From contig NZ_JACGWS010000020.1 in assembly GCF_014397005.1 (NCBI RefSeq), positions 1-64,000 on the forward strand: a stretch of 64,000 bases of DNA. The letters run 5' to 3'. Under the pieces are notes generated by a model. That model worked only from the letters and a program-made list of their open reading frames with translations, was not told where the DNA came from and searched no databases. Positions 26,745-35,778 of this stretch are shown here, piece by piece; positions within the stretch are counted from its first letter, which is position 1; the number at the start of each line of letters is the position of its first letter. The DNA comes from Kordia aestuariivivens (lineage in GTDB: Bacteria > Bacteroidota > Bacteroidia > Flavobacteriales > Flavobacteriaceae). Made by a program: the position numbers and the translations under genes.

Positions 26745-27206
26745 ATGAACACATTAAAAATAGGTGATAAAGTACCCGATTTTACCGTAAATGATCAAGA
26801 TGGAAACGCAGTTTCTTTATCAGATTTTAGTGGAAAAAAACTCGTGGTTTTCTTTTATCCAAAAGCAAGTACACCAGGTTGTACGGCAGAAGCTTGTAAT
26901 TTGAGAGATCATTATGCAGAACTACAAAGCAAAGGTTTTGAATTGTTGGGCGTAAGTGCCGATTCAGAAAAAAGGCAAACAAATTTTAAAAACAAATACG
27001 AATTTCCATTTCCATTATTAGCAGACGAAAACAAAGAAGTTATTGAAGCTTTCGGAGTTTGGGGCGAAAAGAAATTCATGGGAAAAATCTATGATGGAAT
27101 CCATCGTAAAACATTCTTAGTCAATGGAGAAGGTGTTGTAGATCATGTGATTGATAAAGTGAAAACGAAAGATCATGCAGCGCAGATTTTGGCGTTGGTG
27201 GAATAG
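26745..27206 (+). CDS. bcp: Thiol peroxidase, Bcp-type peroxiredoxin
   Basis: A 153-residue thioredoxin-fold peroxiredoxin of the BCP/PrxQ group that reduces hydrogen and organic peroxides. STPGCTAEACNLRD contains the peroxidatic Cys46 and a resolving Cys51 five residues later, the atypical two-Cys pattern. It has the normal family length and no signal peptide, so it is cytoplasmic. It is divergent from nth with a 56-bp shared promoter region. Confidence 0.95.
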   Translation: MNTLKIGDKVPDFTVNDQDGNAVSLSDFSGKKLVVFFYPKASTPGCTAEACNLRDHYAELQSKGFELLGVSADSEKRQTNFKNKYEFPFPLLADENKEVIEAFGVWGEKKFMGKIYDGIHRKTFLVNGEGVVDHVIDKVKTKDHAAQILALVE

Positions 27207-27231
27207 TTTCTTAATGTGTAAATAAAAATAC

Positions 27232-27355
27232 TTCTCGATACAAAATTTTTCCAAAATTTCACTCGAAGTGACGTTTGTTGTATGTTTCAGAACCGTCAGT
27301 TCGAGTGATTTTTTTGTATTCGCGTAAGCAGAATAGACAAAAATTGTATCGAGAA
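27232..27355. repeat. Nested inverted-repeat (foldback) element
   Basis: The outer arms are CTCGATACAAAATTTTT (27234-27250) and its near complement at 27339-27353. The inner arms are CACTCGAAGTGACG (27260-27273) and CGTCAGTTCGAGTG (27294-27307), 13 of 14 paired. The 124-bp element lies between convergent genes. No ORF or target-site duplication was identified. Confidence 0.6.
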
Positions 27356-27379
27356 CATTTCATATAAACTCTAATTCTT

Positions 27380-27862
27380 TTACTTCAATTCTATATAATC
27401 CAACTCCAGTTGAAACTGCTCTCGTTTTTTATTACCAACCAAGAATCCGATTTCTTCCAAATAGTTTTCAGAAAAGTTTCCGATCGTTAATTTTTGCCCA
27501 CGAAATGTTGGATATAAACTCTTCAATGGAATTTCAATGATTTCCCAATCGCCAGAAGTTTCAAACTGTGTCACAAACGAATAGCGATCGTCACTATTTT
27601 GTTTCAGACGGAATTGATATTTTTTCCCATCACCTTTCAAACGAATGACAACTGTATTTTTTCCTGAAATATCTGTAGTTCCAATTCCATAGCGAATAGC
27701 CGAGAAGCCGCCATTATTTTCCAAGGAAATAATTCCGCTAAAAACGCCGTTTCCAGCTTCATTTTGGGTAAATTTTCCTTGCGATAATCCGCCCATTACG
27801 CCGTCATTTACAACATACCAATTAGATATGTCGCTTGTTTTTGTAAAATCAAAAATTGTCAT
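27380..27862 (-). CDS. CIA30 family protein
   Basis: A 160-residue beta-sandwich protein. WYVVNDGVMGGLSQGKF near the N-terminus and a GDWEIIEIPLKSLYPTFRG motif in the second half are typical of the CIA30 (complex I intermediate-associated 30) fold, related to carbohydrate-binding modules. Bacterial members have no settled role. It has no signal peptide. It lies downstream of a terminator that separates it from the gene at 27951. Confidence 0.85.
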   Translation of the reverse strand: MTIFDFTKTSDISNWYVVNDGVMGGLSQGKFTQNEAGNGVFSGIISLENNGGFSAIRYGIGTTDISGKNTVVIRLKGDGKKYQFRLKQNSDDRYSFVTQFETSGDWEIIEIPLKSLYPTFRGQKLTIGNFSENYLEEIGFLVGNKKREQFQLELDYIELK

Positions 27863-27904
27863 AGTATAGGATTAAAAATTGTTTCGTAATATTCAATTTT
27901 CAAC

Positions 27905-27931
27905 TAAAAAAAGCCCCTAAAAAGGAGCTTT
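27905..27931 (-). terminator. Terminator of the gene at 27951
   Basis: Minus-strand hairpin AAAGCTCC, loop TTTTTA, GGGGCTTT (one G-T pair), followed by a T-run. It lies 20 bp beyond the stop codon. Confidence 0.75.
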
Positions 27932-27950
27932 GATTATTTTGTCTGTATTG

Positions 27951-29408
27951 TTATTCTTTTTCGATCAATTCGTTCTGTTGTAAGTATCCAAATAGATGCT
28001 TCTCTTTGATAATTTCGGCAACGCCATCTGGTAACATGTCTTCCCAACCTTCTTCGTTACTCGCAATCATTCTTAAGACTGTTCTAGAGAAAATTTGTAG
28101 AATATCATTATCGAAATCAAAAATATCAACCATTTTTCCATTGTACTTGAAGAATTTGTATAATTCTTTCATACGTGGATGTACTTTTATATTGTTACTG
28201 TTCACCAATTCGCCAGTTTCCTTGCGTTTCATTGGATATAAATACACTTTTAAGTCTCTATAGAATAGTTTACCGAACGCTTCTAAAATTCCTCCACTGA
28301 CATGACGGTAGTATTTCTCATCAAAGATATCAACGAGGTTATTTACGCCCATTGTCAACGCCATACGTTCTTTTGAATAGTTAGAGAAGTATTCGACCAA
28401 TCGGTAGTATTCTTTAAAGTTGGAAATCATGACGGTTTGCCCAAGTGAACCGAGTAATTGCGCTCTGTCCATAAAATCTTGTTCATCAATTTCACCTTCT
28501 GCCCGAAGATTGGAAAGTGTAATTTCAAATAGTACCACCGTTTTATCAACATCAACTTTATTTTCACGTATAAAAATATCATACGACTTTTGATACATGT
28601 CCATGTTCACTTTGGTTACAGGACGGAAACTTCCACGAAGCGCTAAAATATTCTTCTTGTAAAGCAATCTAGCAGGAAGAATATTATTTCCATCAGGTCC
28701 AAAAATAACGGCTTCTGTCATTCCATTTTTCAAAAGTTGTAAACTCATCAATCGGTTGTCAACATCGTCAAATTGTGGTCCAGAAAAGTTAATTGTGTCA
28801 ATTTCGATCTTATCCTTATCAATATGATCGTATAAATATTTTAGTAAATTTTTCGGATTGTTGTATTTGTAAAAAGCACCGTGAATAAGGTTTACACCCA
28901 TAATTCCTAGTGTTTCTTGTTGTAATTTTGCGTCATTTTCGTGAAAACGAACGTGTAAGATAATTTCGTTGTAATCTTGTGTAGGATCAGTTTGGTACTT
29001 AATTCCCATCCAACCATGACCTTTATATTTCTTCGCAAAATCAATAGTTGCCACTGTATTCGCAAAACAGAAAAACATCTTATCAGGATGTTTGTCACGC
29101 GAAATGCGAGTGTTTAACAACTTCATTTCATGCGTAAGCATCTTTTTTAGACGTGCTTCCGTTACGTAACGACGATCTTGTTCAATACCATAAATTGCAT
29201 CACTAAAATCTTTGTCATACGCACTCATTGCTTTCGCAATTGTACCCGAAGCGCCACCAGATCTGAAGAAGTGACGAACCGTTTCTTGTCCAGCACCAAT
29301 CTCGGCAAATGTACCATAGATTTGGCTGTTTAAGTTAATCCGTAATGCTTTCGCTTTGATAGAAGGTACATTTTCTATGTTAGTGTCACCTTTGTAGACA
29401 ATAGCCAT
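27951..29408 (-). CDS. Large conserved protein of unknown function
   Basis: A 485-residue soluble protein from a highly conserved family of Bacteroidota and some Proteobacteria, recognisable by GTFAEIGAGQETVRHFF, SGTIAKAMSAYDKDFSD and KKNILALRGSFRPVTKVN. I recall members labelled TonB-dependent receptor or nicotinate-nucleotide adenylyltransferase; neither fits, since there is no signal peptide, barrel or HxGH motif here. ATG 29408 is chosen because a -7 promoter box lies inside the longer open frame to 29444. It is monocistronic with its own terminator. Strong conservation suggests a core function not yet assigned. Confidence 0.85.
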   Translation of the reverse strand: MAIVYKGDTNIENVPSIKAKALRINLNSQIYGTFAEIGAGQETVRHFFRSGGASGTIAKAMSAYDKDFSDAIYGIEQDRRYVTEARLKKMLTHEMKLLNTRISRDKHPDKMFFCFANTVATIDFAKKYKGHGWMGIKYQTDPTQDYNEIILHVRFHENDAKLQQETLGIMGVNLIHGAFYKYNNPKNLLKYLYDHIDKDKIEIDTINFSGPQFDDVDNRLMSLQLLKNGMTEAVIFGPDGNNILPARLLYKKNILALRGSFRPVTKVNMDMYQKSYDIFIRENKVDVDKTVVLFEITLSNLRAEGEIDEQDFMDRAQLLGSLGQTVMISNFKEYYRLVEYFSNYSKERMALTMGVNNLVDIFDEKYYRHVSGGILEAFGKLFYRDLKVYLYPMKRKETGELVNSNNIKVHPRMKELYKFFKYNGKMVDIFDFDNDILQIFSRTVLRMIASNEEGWEDMLPDGVAEIIKEKHLFGYLQQNELIEKE

Positions 29409-29431
29409 GCGTAGTTTGAATTTGTTTACTA

Positions 29432-29439
29432 CAAAAATA
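29432..29439 (-). promoter_or_regulatory. -7 promoter box (TATTTTTG)
   Basis: A perfect TAnnTTTG match 23 nt before ATG 29408 on the minus strand. It fixes the start, because the upstream alternative ATG at 29444 would lie before the predicted transcription start. Confidence 0.5.
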
Positions 29440-29494
29440 AACATTCATAATTTTTTTGGACTATATATTTCAGGTTTTTTGTTAAATAATAAGT

Positions 29495-29502
29495 TAAATT
29501 TG
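29495..29502 (+). promoter_or_regulatory. -7 promoter box (TAAATTTG)
   Basis: A perfect TAnnTTTG match 69 nt before ATG 29572. Confidence 0.4.
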
Positions 29503-29571
29503 AAGAATGATCGATGAATGGAATACATCTTTCTAAAAATACACCTGATTCTTAACAAATTATCAACGTTT

Positions 29572-30339
29572 ATGATGACAGTTACTTTTCTCGGCACAGG
29601 AACTTCGCAAGGAATTCCAATTATAGGAAGCGATCATCCTGTGTGTTTGAGTGATGATCCTCGCGATAAACGATTGCGCGTTTCTATCCTTATTTCATGG
29701 GAAGATGCAACTTACGTAATTGACTGCGGACCCGATTTTCGTCAGCAAATGCTACGTGCCAATTGTAGTCACATTGATGGAATCCTTTTTACACACGAAC
29801 ATGCCGATCATACTGCTGGATTAGACGATATTCGCCCTTTTTATTTCCGTCAAGGAGATATTCCAATGTATGCGCACAAACGTGTGTTTGGAGAGTTTAA
29901 ACGACGTTTTGATTATATTTTTGCGACGGAGAACAAATATCCTGGCGCACCTGGCGTTATACAATATGAAGTGAAGAATAATGAAGCGTTTGAATTGAAA
30001 GGTGTACAAGTCACACCAATCAATGCATTGCACTATACATTACAAGTTTTTGGCTATCGTTTTAATGATTTTGCGTATTTGACGGATGTGAAAACCATCG
30101 CGAAAGCTGAAAAAGAAAAATTGAAAGGTTTAAAAGTGTTAGTCATCAATGCATTGCGAATTCAAGAACATATCTCGCATTTTTCGTTAGATGAAGCACT
30201 CGAATTTATTGCCGAAATTAAACCTGAAAAAGCATATTTGACACATATCAGTCATTTATTAGGTTTTCATGCAGAAGTTTCGAAAGATTTGCCAGAAAAC
30301 GTATTTTTGGCGCACGATACCTTAACGATTACGATTTAA
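29572..30339 (+). CDS. MBL-fold metallohydrolase (PhnP-like)
   Basis: A 255-residue metallo-beta-lactamase-fold enzyme. TVTFLGTGTSQGIP opens the fold, and FTHEHADHTAGLDDIRPF is the HxHxDH metal motif. HYTLQVFGYRF, YLTDVKTI and YLTHISHLLGFH supply the remaining ligands. This arrangement resembles PhnP and related cyclic phosphodiesterases, but the substrate is unproven. The frame opens at ATG 29518, adding a hydrophobic stretch; ATG 29572 gives the family's usual N-terminus. It is 15 bp upstream of the next gene. Confidence 0.85.
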   Translation: MMTVTFLGTGTSQGIPIIGSDHPVCLSDDPRDKRLRVSILISWEDATYVIDCGPDFRQQMLRANCSHIDGILFTHEHADHTAGLDDIRPFYFRQGDIPMYAHKRVFGEFKRRFDYIFATENKYPGAPGVIQYEVKNNEAFELKGVQVTPINALHYTLQVFGYRFNDFAYLTDVKTIAKAEKEKLKGLKVLVINALRIQEHISHFSLDEALEFIAEIKPEKAYLTHISHLLGFHAEVSKDLPENVFLAHDTLTITI

Positions 30340-30354
30340 AAAAATAGCAGTACA

Positions 30355-30882
30355 ATGACAAAGAAGATTCTATTATATGCGTTAATTTTTATGGCTTTAT
30401 TGGCAATTTATCAATACGTAAGTATGAATAAAATGTACGAGAAACAATCCGGAAAAATTGAAGAATTGCGTACTAAAGTTGAAAGCTTAAAAAATGATGT
30501 GACGGCGTATAAAGATACGACCAACACGTTGATGAATGAAAATTTAGACTTGAGTTACTTCTCATTAAAAAATAATGGTGAAGCCTTGGCATATTTTGAT
30601 GAATATAACTTTGAAGATGTAAATAATTTGTCGCAATATATTACGGATATTATTTATGATCAAAATTCAGCTAGTAAAGACAATCCGTTAGTTCCTTTTG
30701 ATGGTATGGACGGTAATTTTGCCATTGATAAAGTAAAAGTGATCAATCATAAATGGGTTTTATGTAGTTTTTCCGATGGAACTTATTGGGGTGAAGTGCT
30801 TTTAAGCTACGAAATTGACAAAGACAAAACCCTAAGTTTTGAAACACTAAGCGAAGTTTTGTATGCTAAATATGAAGGGTAG
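30355..30882 (+). CDS. Membrane-anchored coiled-coil hypothetical protein
   Basis: A 175-residue protein with one N-terminal membrane helix (ILLYALIFMALLAIYQYVS), a coiled coil at about residues 30-70 (KIEELRTKVESLKNDV) and a small extracytoplasmic domain ending in ETLSEVLYAKYEG. No family is recognised. It follows the MBL gene by 15 bp and probably shares its transcript. Confidence 0.72.
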   Translation: MTKKILLYALIFMALLAIYQYVSMNKMYEKQSGKIEELRTKVESLKNDVTAYKDTTNTLMNENLDLSYFSLKNNGEALAYFDEYNFEDVNNLSQYITDIIYDQNSASKDNPLVPFDGMDGNFAIDKVKVINHKWVLCSFSDGTYWGEVLLSYEIDKDKTLSFETLSEVLYAKYEG

Positions 30883-31031
30883 TTTATAATGTAACAATTT
30901 GAAGATTAACTAATTTAATAATTCGCAAACAAAATTCTACATAAAAAACGTCTCATACTTCACTGATTTATTTTATAAAAGTAGCAATCGACAGCATTTG
31001 CGGTAGTTTCTGATTTTTCATTGAATTCCCA

Positions 31032-31562
31032 TTATTTGAAAGCCTGTTTTATACGTTTTTCAGCCTCATTTAATGTAATTCCATTTTTCCAATCTGTAAT
31101 TAGTTGATGGTTGTTTTCATGGGGAATTATTTCAGGTCTTATTCCGTTACTAAGCGTATTAACATTAACATGAAGTCCTAAAGTACTTTCTTTATAGTCT
31201 GAAATCTCATTGCAAATTCTGCCGAAATATGTTTTTCCTTCAACGTTATTTTTAAATTCAGCTTTGTATTCTTTGAAACTCTTTTCACTTAACGAAACCC
31301 AAATTCCATAATCTAAATTTTCACAAGCATCATTGATTTCAATAGTTAGCGTTGTTCTTATGAATCGATCTGTTTGATCTTCATGGTGTATGACACAAAA
31401 ATCGCTAGAAATTTCAGCAATTTCGGTTTTATCCTTTTCATTAAGATCATCATGATATATTGGAGCTAAAAACCCTAAAGCAGGTAATTCGTCATGAATT
31501 TCTCCACATGTAGTGCATTTAAAACTAGAAGATTGTTTTTTAAACCATTTATTCCAAAACAT
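31032..31562 (-). CDS. DUF2199 domain protein
   Basis: A 176-residue cytoplasmic protein. FKCTTCGEIHDELPALGF near the N-terminus is the DUF2199 signature, and GIWVSLSEKSFKEY and the LGLHVNVNTLSNGIRP block follow the family pattern. ATG 31562 avoids the overlap that the longer frame (to 31640) would make with the esterase gene. It is the last gene of the five-gene minus-strand operon beginning at 35751. Function unknown. Confidence 0.85.
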   Translation of the reverse strand: MFWNKWFKKQSSSFKCTTCGEIHDELPALGFLAPIYHDDLNEKDKTEIAEISSDFCVIHHEDQTDRFIRTTLTIEINDACENLDYGIWVSLSEKSFKEYKAEFKNNVEGKTYFGRICNEISDYKESTLGLHVNVNTLSNGIRPEIIPHENNHQLITDWKNGITLNEAEKRIKQAFK

Positions 31563-31581
31563 TTTAAGACGTATTAAAATT

Positions 31582-32235
31582 TTAAATCCGCTTCTCCAAC
31601 CAAGCTTTGAATGAATGGAAATTTTGTGGCGCAACGCCATGTCCTACAGGAAATTCTTCGTAAAAATATTTCAAGTTATTTGCTTCCATAAACGGCGCAA
31701 TTTCACGTGCGGCTTCTACAGGAATCACTTGATCAACACTTCCGTGAGAACAATAAAAATCAAGGTTTTTGTAATCTTTGTCATCGCTGAAATCAAAAAT
31801 TTTATGATTCAAATAACCACTTATGGCAATTACATTTTTCACTTTTTCAGGATAAGTAAACGCAACCGCGTAACTCAAAACTGTACCTTGACTAAATCCT
31901 AATAACGAAACATTGTCGCCATCAACAGGATAATTTTCTACAACTTCATCAATGAAATTTGCAACAGCATCACGCGATTCAATCGCTTGTCCATCATCAC
32001 TTGTTTTATCAGTTGCTGTATAATGAATATCGTACCAAGAATATCCATACGGAGGAAGATCTCTTGGCGCGCGTACCGAAACAATAAATAAGGTATCGGG
32101 CAGTTCGGCAGCAAAAGAAAACAAATCTTCTTCATTGCTTCCGTATCCGTGAAATAAGAACAAAACTGGCGACTTTTCAGCAGCTACTTTTGGAGTTTTT
32201 ATGATATGATCAAGGGATAATTTTTTAGTTTGCAT
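31582..32235 (-). CDS. Phospholipase/carboxylesterase-type alpha/beta hydrolase
   Basis: A 217-residue hydrolase. FLFHGYGSNEEDLFSFA supplies the oxyanion region, LLGFSQGTVLSYA the nucleophile serine, HGSVDQVIPV the aspartate and GHGVAP the histidine. These match the esterase D / YpfH-like carboxylesterase family. It has no signal peptide, so it is cytoplasmic. It lies 11 bp downstream of the DUF4870 gene in the operon. The substrate is unknown. Confidence 0.88.
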   Translation of the reverse strand: MQTKKLSLDHIIKTPKVAAEKSPVLFLFHGYGSNEEDLFSFAAELPDTLFIVSVRAPRDLPPYGYSWYDIHYTATDKTSDDGQAIESRDAVANFIDEVVENYPVDGDNVSLLGFSQGTVLSYAVAFTYPEKVKNVIAISGYLNHKIFDFSDDKDYKNLDFYCSHGSVDQVIPVEAAREIAPFMEANNLKYFYEEFPVGHGVAPQNFHSFKAWLEKRI

Positions 32236-32246
32236 GGTAGTATAAG

Positions 32247-32573
32247 TTAAATATTTTTAAACCAGTCTTGAAAATAATCGCCCAATAAAGGAATTGGTTT
32301 GTGTTCACCTTGAATGGCGTTTGTGAGTCCAAATACCCAAAGTACAATGAAAAACACGTAAAAAGATCCTGAAATCATCCAACTATCGAAATAACCGATA
32401 AATAATGAAATCATAAAAAAAAGAATACCCAAGCCTAATGCTTGACGAATATGAAAGCGTGCAAATTCATTTTTCTTATCTGCATTCATGGAAATCGCAA
32501 TTACAAATCCAATGATGGTGATATAGGAAATAATGGCGGTTTGTTTGCCTGCTGAAATGGTTTTGAAATCCAT
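32247..32573 (-). CDS. DUF4870 small membrane protein
   Basis: A 108-residue protein with three membrane helices (about 10-30, 45-65, 68-90). FARFHIRQALGLGILFF is the typical DUF4870/Tic20-like motif, and it ends with PIPLLGDYFQDWFKN. It lies 2 bp downstream of the dihydroorotase-like gene. Function unknown. Confidence 0.85.
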   Translation of the reverse strand: MDFKTISAGKQTAIISYITIIGFVIAISMNADKKNEFARFHIRQALGLGILFFMISLFIGYFDSWMISGSFYVFFIVLWVFGLTNAIQGEHKPIPLLGDYFQDWFKNI

Positions 32574-32575
32574 AC

Positions 32576-33826
32576 TTACGCTATTTTTTGTTGCTTATGA
32601 ATAATTCCATAGACAGTTCCTTTGAGTTCTTTTCCTAAGAAAGCACTATTTTTAGAACTACTGTGAATGTGTTTTGTGCTAAATGTATAATTTCCGTCCG
32701 GATTGAAAAGTGTCAGATTTGCGAGTTGACCTTCTGCAACTTGTGAAGTTTCAATGCCAAATCGTTCTTTTCCTGAAGTTAACAATTCGATAGTTTTTGT
32801 GGTATCAAAAATAGTTTGCAAGGCGCCAAAAGCACTTTCCAAACCAATAGTTCCGTACATCGCATTGTCAAACTCCATCTTCTTATGTTCAATGTCAATC
32901 GGATTATGATCTGTAGTCACCATATCAATCGTTCCGTCTTTTAAACCTTCAATTAATGCTTCACGATCGTTGTGCGTTCGTAATGGTGGCAATACTTTAT
33001 AATTGGAATCAAAACCTTCCAATTCATCATCAGATAAAATTAAATTATGAATGGCAACCGAACAACTTACATTGAATCCTTTTTGTTTTGCTTCGCGAAT
33101 GAGTTGTACTGATTTTGCTGTAGAAATCGTCGGAATGTGTAATTTTCCTTGTGTATATTCCAACAGAAATAAATCTCTCGCAACGTGTAATTCTTCCGCC
33201 AAAGCGGGAATTCCTTTCAAACCTAAACGCGTACTATTTGGTCCTTCACTAACCATTCCTTTTCCTGCAATTTTATCTTCTTGTGGAAATGATAATACCA
33301 AACCGCCAAAATTTGAAGCATACAATAATGCAATTTTTAACAAGTTCGGATTCTCGATGGCTTTCTGATAATCGCCAAACGCAATCGCGCCCGCGCTTTT
33401 CATATCAAACAATTCGGCTAAATCTACACTTTCACTTTTCGTGGTCAACGCGCCAATAGGATAGAGGTCAACAGCATTTCCGAATGCTTTGCTTTTTAAG
33501 AACGAAATATCGGCTTTTGAATCTGCAATCGGGTTTGCGTTCGCATTCACGGCAACTGCGGTAAATCCACTCTTTGCAGCCGTTTTCAAACCGTTTTCAA
33601 TCGTTTCCCGTTCTTCAAATCCAGGTTCTCCCAAACTAATACTGCTATCAAACCAACCTTGTGAAACATGTAAGTTTTCAAGCGAAATAGTATCGTAATT
33701 CTTTGGATTTTCTACGGAAGTGGCAATTTGAGTAATGATTCCGTTTTCTATCAAAATATCTTTTGCAGCGCCATTGTGTTTGCTCTGTGCATCTAAGATA
33801 GTAGCGGATTTTATGATGAGGTTCAT
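32576..33826 (-). CDS. Dihydroorotase homologue lacking metal ligands
   Basis: A 416-residue amidohydrolase-fold protein aligned over its whole length with class I dihydroorotase (pyrimidine synthesis). The metal motif D-x-H-x-H-x-R-E-P-G reads D60-S-S62-I-S64-L-G66-E-P, so both histidines and the arginine are gone. The second site, normally HxxHVSTAES, reads HIPTISTAKS. TTDHNP and PPLRTHNDREAL remain. It is therefore unlikely to be catalytic. Inactive dihydroorotases are known as structural partners of aspartate transcarbamoylase in Pseudomonas (PyrC'). It overlaps the upstream BatA-like gene by 4 bp (ATGA). Confidence 0.87.
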   Translation of the reverse strand: MNLIIKSATILDAQSKHNGAAKDILIENGIITQIATSVENPKNYDTISLENLHVSQGWFDSSISLGEPGFEERETIENGLKTAAKSGFTAVAVNANANPIADSKADISFLKSKAFGNAVDLYPIGALTTKSESVDLAELFDMKSAGAIAFGDYQKAIENPNLLKIALLYASNFGGLVLSFPQEDKIAGKGMVSEGPNSTRLGLKGIPALAEELHVARDLFLLEYTQGKLHIPTISTAKSVQLIREAKQKGFNVSCSVAIHNLILSDDELEGFDSNYKVLPPLRTHNDREALIEGLKDGTIDMVTTDHNPIDIEHKKMEFDNAMYGTIGLESAFGALQTIFDTTKTIELLTSGKERFGIETSQVAEGQLANLTLFNPDGNYTFSTKHIHSSSKNSAFLGKELKGTVYGIIHKQQKIA

Positions 33827-35751
33827 TTGACGAATTTTAAAATCAAAATTTCAATGCATAAAAATAATAGCGCAAAAATAACAAACCATTTCCAAAGCGA
33901 AGCTACGGACTGTTCATTTTTTAAATCTTCAAAGAATTGCGCAACGGTTGTGTGTGTATTATTTGGATATGACAATGCCATATCGTGATATTGTAACGTA
34001 CTTTCTTTTCGATCAAAATTGTAACTAATTTGTTGTAAATCAGTGTTTTGATTTTTTATCGTGTAAATTCCGGCTTCATTCGGAAATTCATCCGTTGTCA
34101 TTCGAACTTTATTATTTGCCGTTTGTTGCAACGGAATAAATTCTTCCGTGTCTTTCGCAATCGTTAACACAGCATCTTGTCCAAGCGACGTTTGCACATC
34201 AAAAGTATTTTCTTTGCCAAGTGTGTAATACAGATTGGTGAGTCGCAAACTGTTTTTCCCAATATTATAGAAAATTGGAACAATTAAAGGTGTGTTTTTA
34301 AAATTTGAATTTTCATTGTTGATTGCTGCCGTAAACAAATAGGTTTCATTCGTCGAGACTAAAAACTGCGCGTTATTTTCCAACTGTAAAATGGCAGGAT
34401 TTGCTTTATCTAGCGCGAAATAGTGATTCACTTTCGGATATTGGAAATTGGTCACTTTCTTCTCGAATACATTCGTAAATAGTGGATGCGAGAAACTAAT
34501 GTTGGTAATTTTCTTCTCGGTTACGTTTGGCACTTGCGCAAAGCGTCCCAAATTATTTGCTTGTAATAATTGATTGTATGTGGTCAGATTACTTTCCTTA
34601 GCGGGAATAATCACGAGTGAACCGCCGTTTTGTTTGAAACTTCTCAGTGCGGTCAATAACGGATTCGGAATGGTTTTTAGTTCATTCAGAATGATTAATT
34701 GTTGTGTCGCGATTGCATTGTAATTCAATTGTGTTACTGGCGAAGAAATCAAGTTGAATTCATCGTCTGTGTAGAGTTTCTTTAAAAATTCGTCATCAGT
34801 TTCATTGATCGCTAATACATTTATTTTTTCAGGTGAATTGATATTGAAAAACAGATTATTGTCAAACTGCAATGAATTGTCATCGATTTGGATATTTCCT
34901 TGAATCACTTTGTTGGAAGGAATCGAGAAGGTAACTTCCGCTTTGTTTTGCGTATCTAAATTTACCGAAGATTTCGCAATCAGACTTCCGCCATCGTATA
35001 ACGAAACAGGCACATCTTGCACAGGAATTCCTGAATTTTTCAGTACCACGGCAATCGTAACCGAATTTGCATCTTGTTCTGAAATATATAAACTATCGAG
35101 CGCAATATTGTTAGCGTTTGCTGGCTTTAGCTGAATATAACTAGTGGTAAATGCACTGTCTTTTTGAACATTCAATTGTTCATTTTGTTGAAAATCTGAG
35201 ATCAGAATTAGGTTTTTGTCAGCATTTTGTTGTTTTGAAAATAACTTTCTTCCTTTCAGAATTACTGACGGAATTGCTTCTTGTTGATGTGAATATTCCA
35301 ATTGCAACAATTCATTTCGAATGCTCTTGATCGTTGTATTTTTATACGTTGCTGTATTTGTAAACACAGAAACTTGTTCGTCTTCCGGAACAGTATTTAG
35401 CAATTCTTGTACTGCACGTTTCAATAAATCACCTTTTTCGCCTTTCGTTTGCATGCTAAACGAATTGTCCAAATAGATCACCGTTTCTTTCTCCGTTTTT
35501 ACAATATCACGATTCGCAAAATACGGTTGCGCGAAGGCAAAGACCAATCCGGCAAGCGCTAACAATCGCGTACAGAGAATCAACCATTTTTTGAGTTGTG
35601 AGCTTTTTCGGGTTTGGAGAATAACATTTTGTAGAAACTTCACGTTCGTAAACGCAGTTTTCTCAAATCGACGTAATTGAAATAAGTGAACCAATATCGG
35701 AATGAGCAGTAATAATAGCGCGTAAAGTACTTCTGGGTATTTGAATTGCAT
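33823..35751 (-). CDS. BatA-like membrane protein with vWA domain
   Basis: A 642-residue protein. Residues 1-80 form the BatA N-terminal double membrane segment (FKYPEVLYALLLLLIPILVHLFQLRRFEKTAF is split by a short loop). A von Willebrand A domain follows with the metal-site motif DNSFS near residue 96. A long beta-rich periplasmic region runs to about 610, then a final membrane helix and KFVK. Such proteins occur in most Bacteroidota, often near pyrimidine genes; the role is unknown. It is first in the operon, 13-20 nt after a promoter box. Confidence 0.88.
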   Translation of the reverse strand: MQFKYPEVLYALLLLLIPILVHLFQLRRFEKTAFTNVKFLQNVILQTRKSSQLKKWLILCTRLLALAGLVFAFAQPYFANRDIVKTEKETVIYLDNSFSMQTKGEKGDLLKRAVQELLNTVPEDEQVSVFTNTATYKNTTIKSIRNELLQLEYSHQQEAIPSVILKGRKLFSKQQNADKNLILISDFQQNEQLNVQKDSAFTTSYIQLKPANANNIALDSLYISEQDANSVTIAVVLKNSGIPVQDVPVSLYDGGSLIAKSSVNLDTQNKAEVTFSIPSNKVIQGNIQIDDNSLQFDNNLFFNINSPEKINVLAINETDDEFLKKLYTDDEFNLISSPVTQLNYNAIATQQLIILNELKTIPNPLLTALRSFKQNGGSLVIIPAKESNLTTYNQLLQANNLGRFAQVPNVTEKKITNISFSHPLFTNVFEKKVTNFQYPKVNHYFALDKANPAILQLENNAQFLVSTNETYLFTAAINNENSNFKNTPLIVPIFYNIGKNSLRLTNLYYTLGKENTFDVQTSLGQDAVLTIAKDTEEFIPLQQTANNKVRMTTDEFPNEAGIYTIKNQNTDLQQISYNFDRKESTLQYHDMALSYPNNTHTTVAQFFEDLKNEQSVASLWKWFVIFALLFLCIEILILKFVK

Positions 35752-35770
35752 TCCTAAAATTAACGTTTGT

Positions 35771-35778
35771 CAAATATA
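35771..35778 (-). promoter_or_regulatory. -7 promoter box of the BatA-like operon (TATATTTG)
   Basis: A perfect TAnnTTTG match on the minus strand, 19 nt before the ATG at 35751. Confidence 0.5.
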
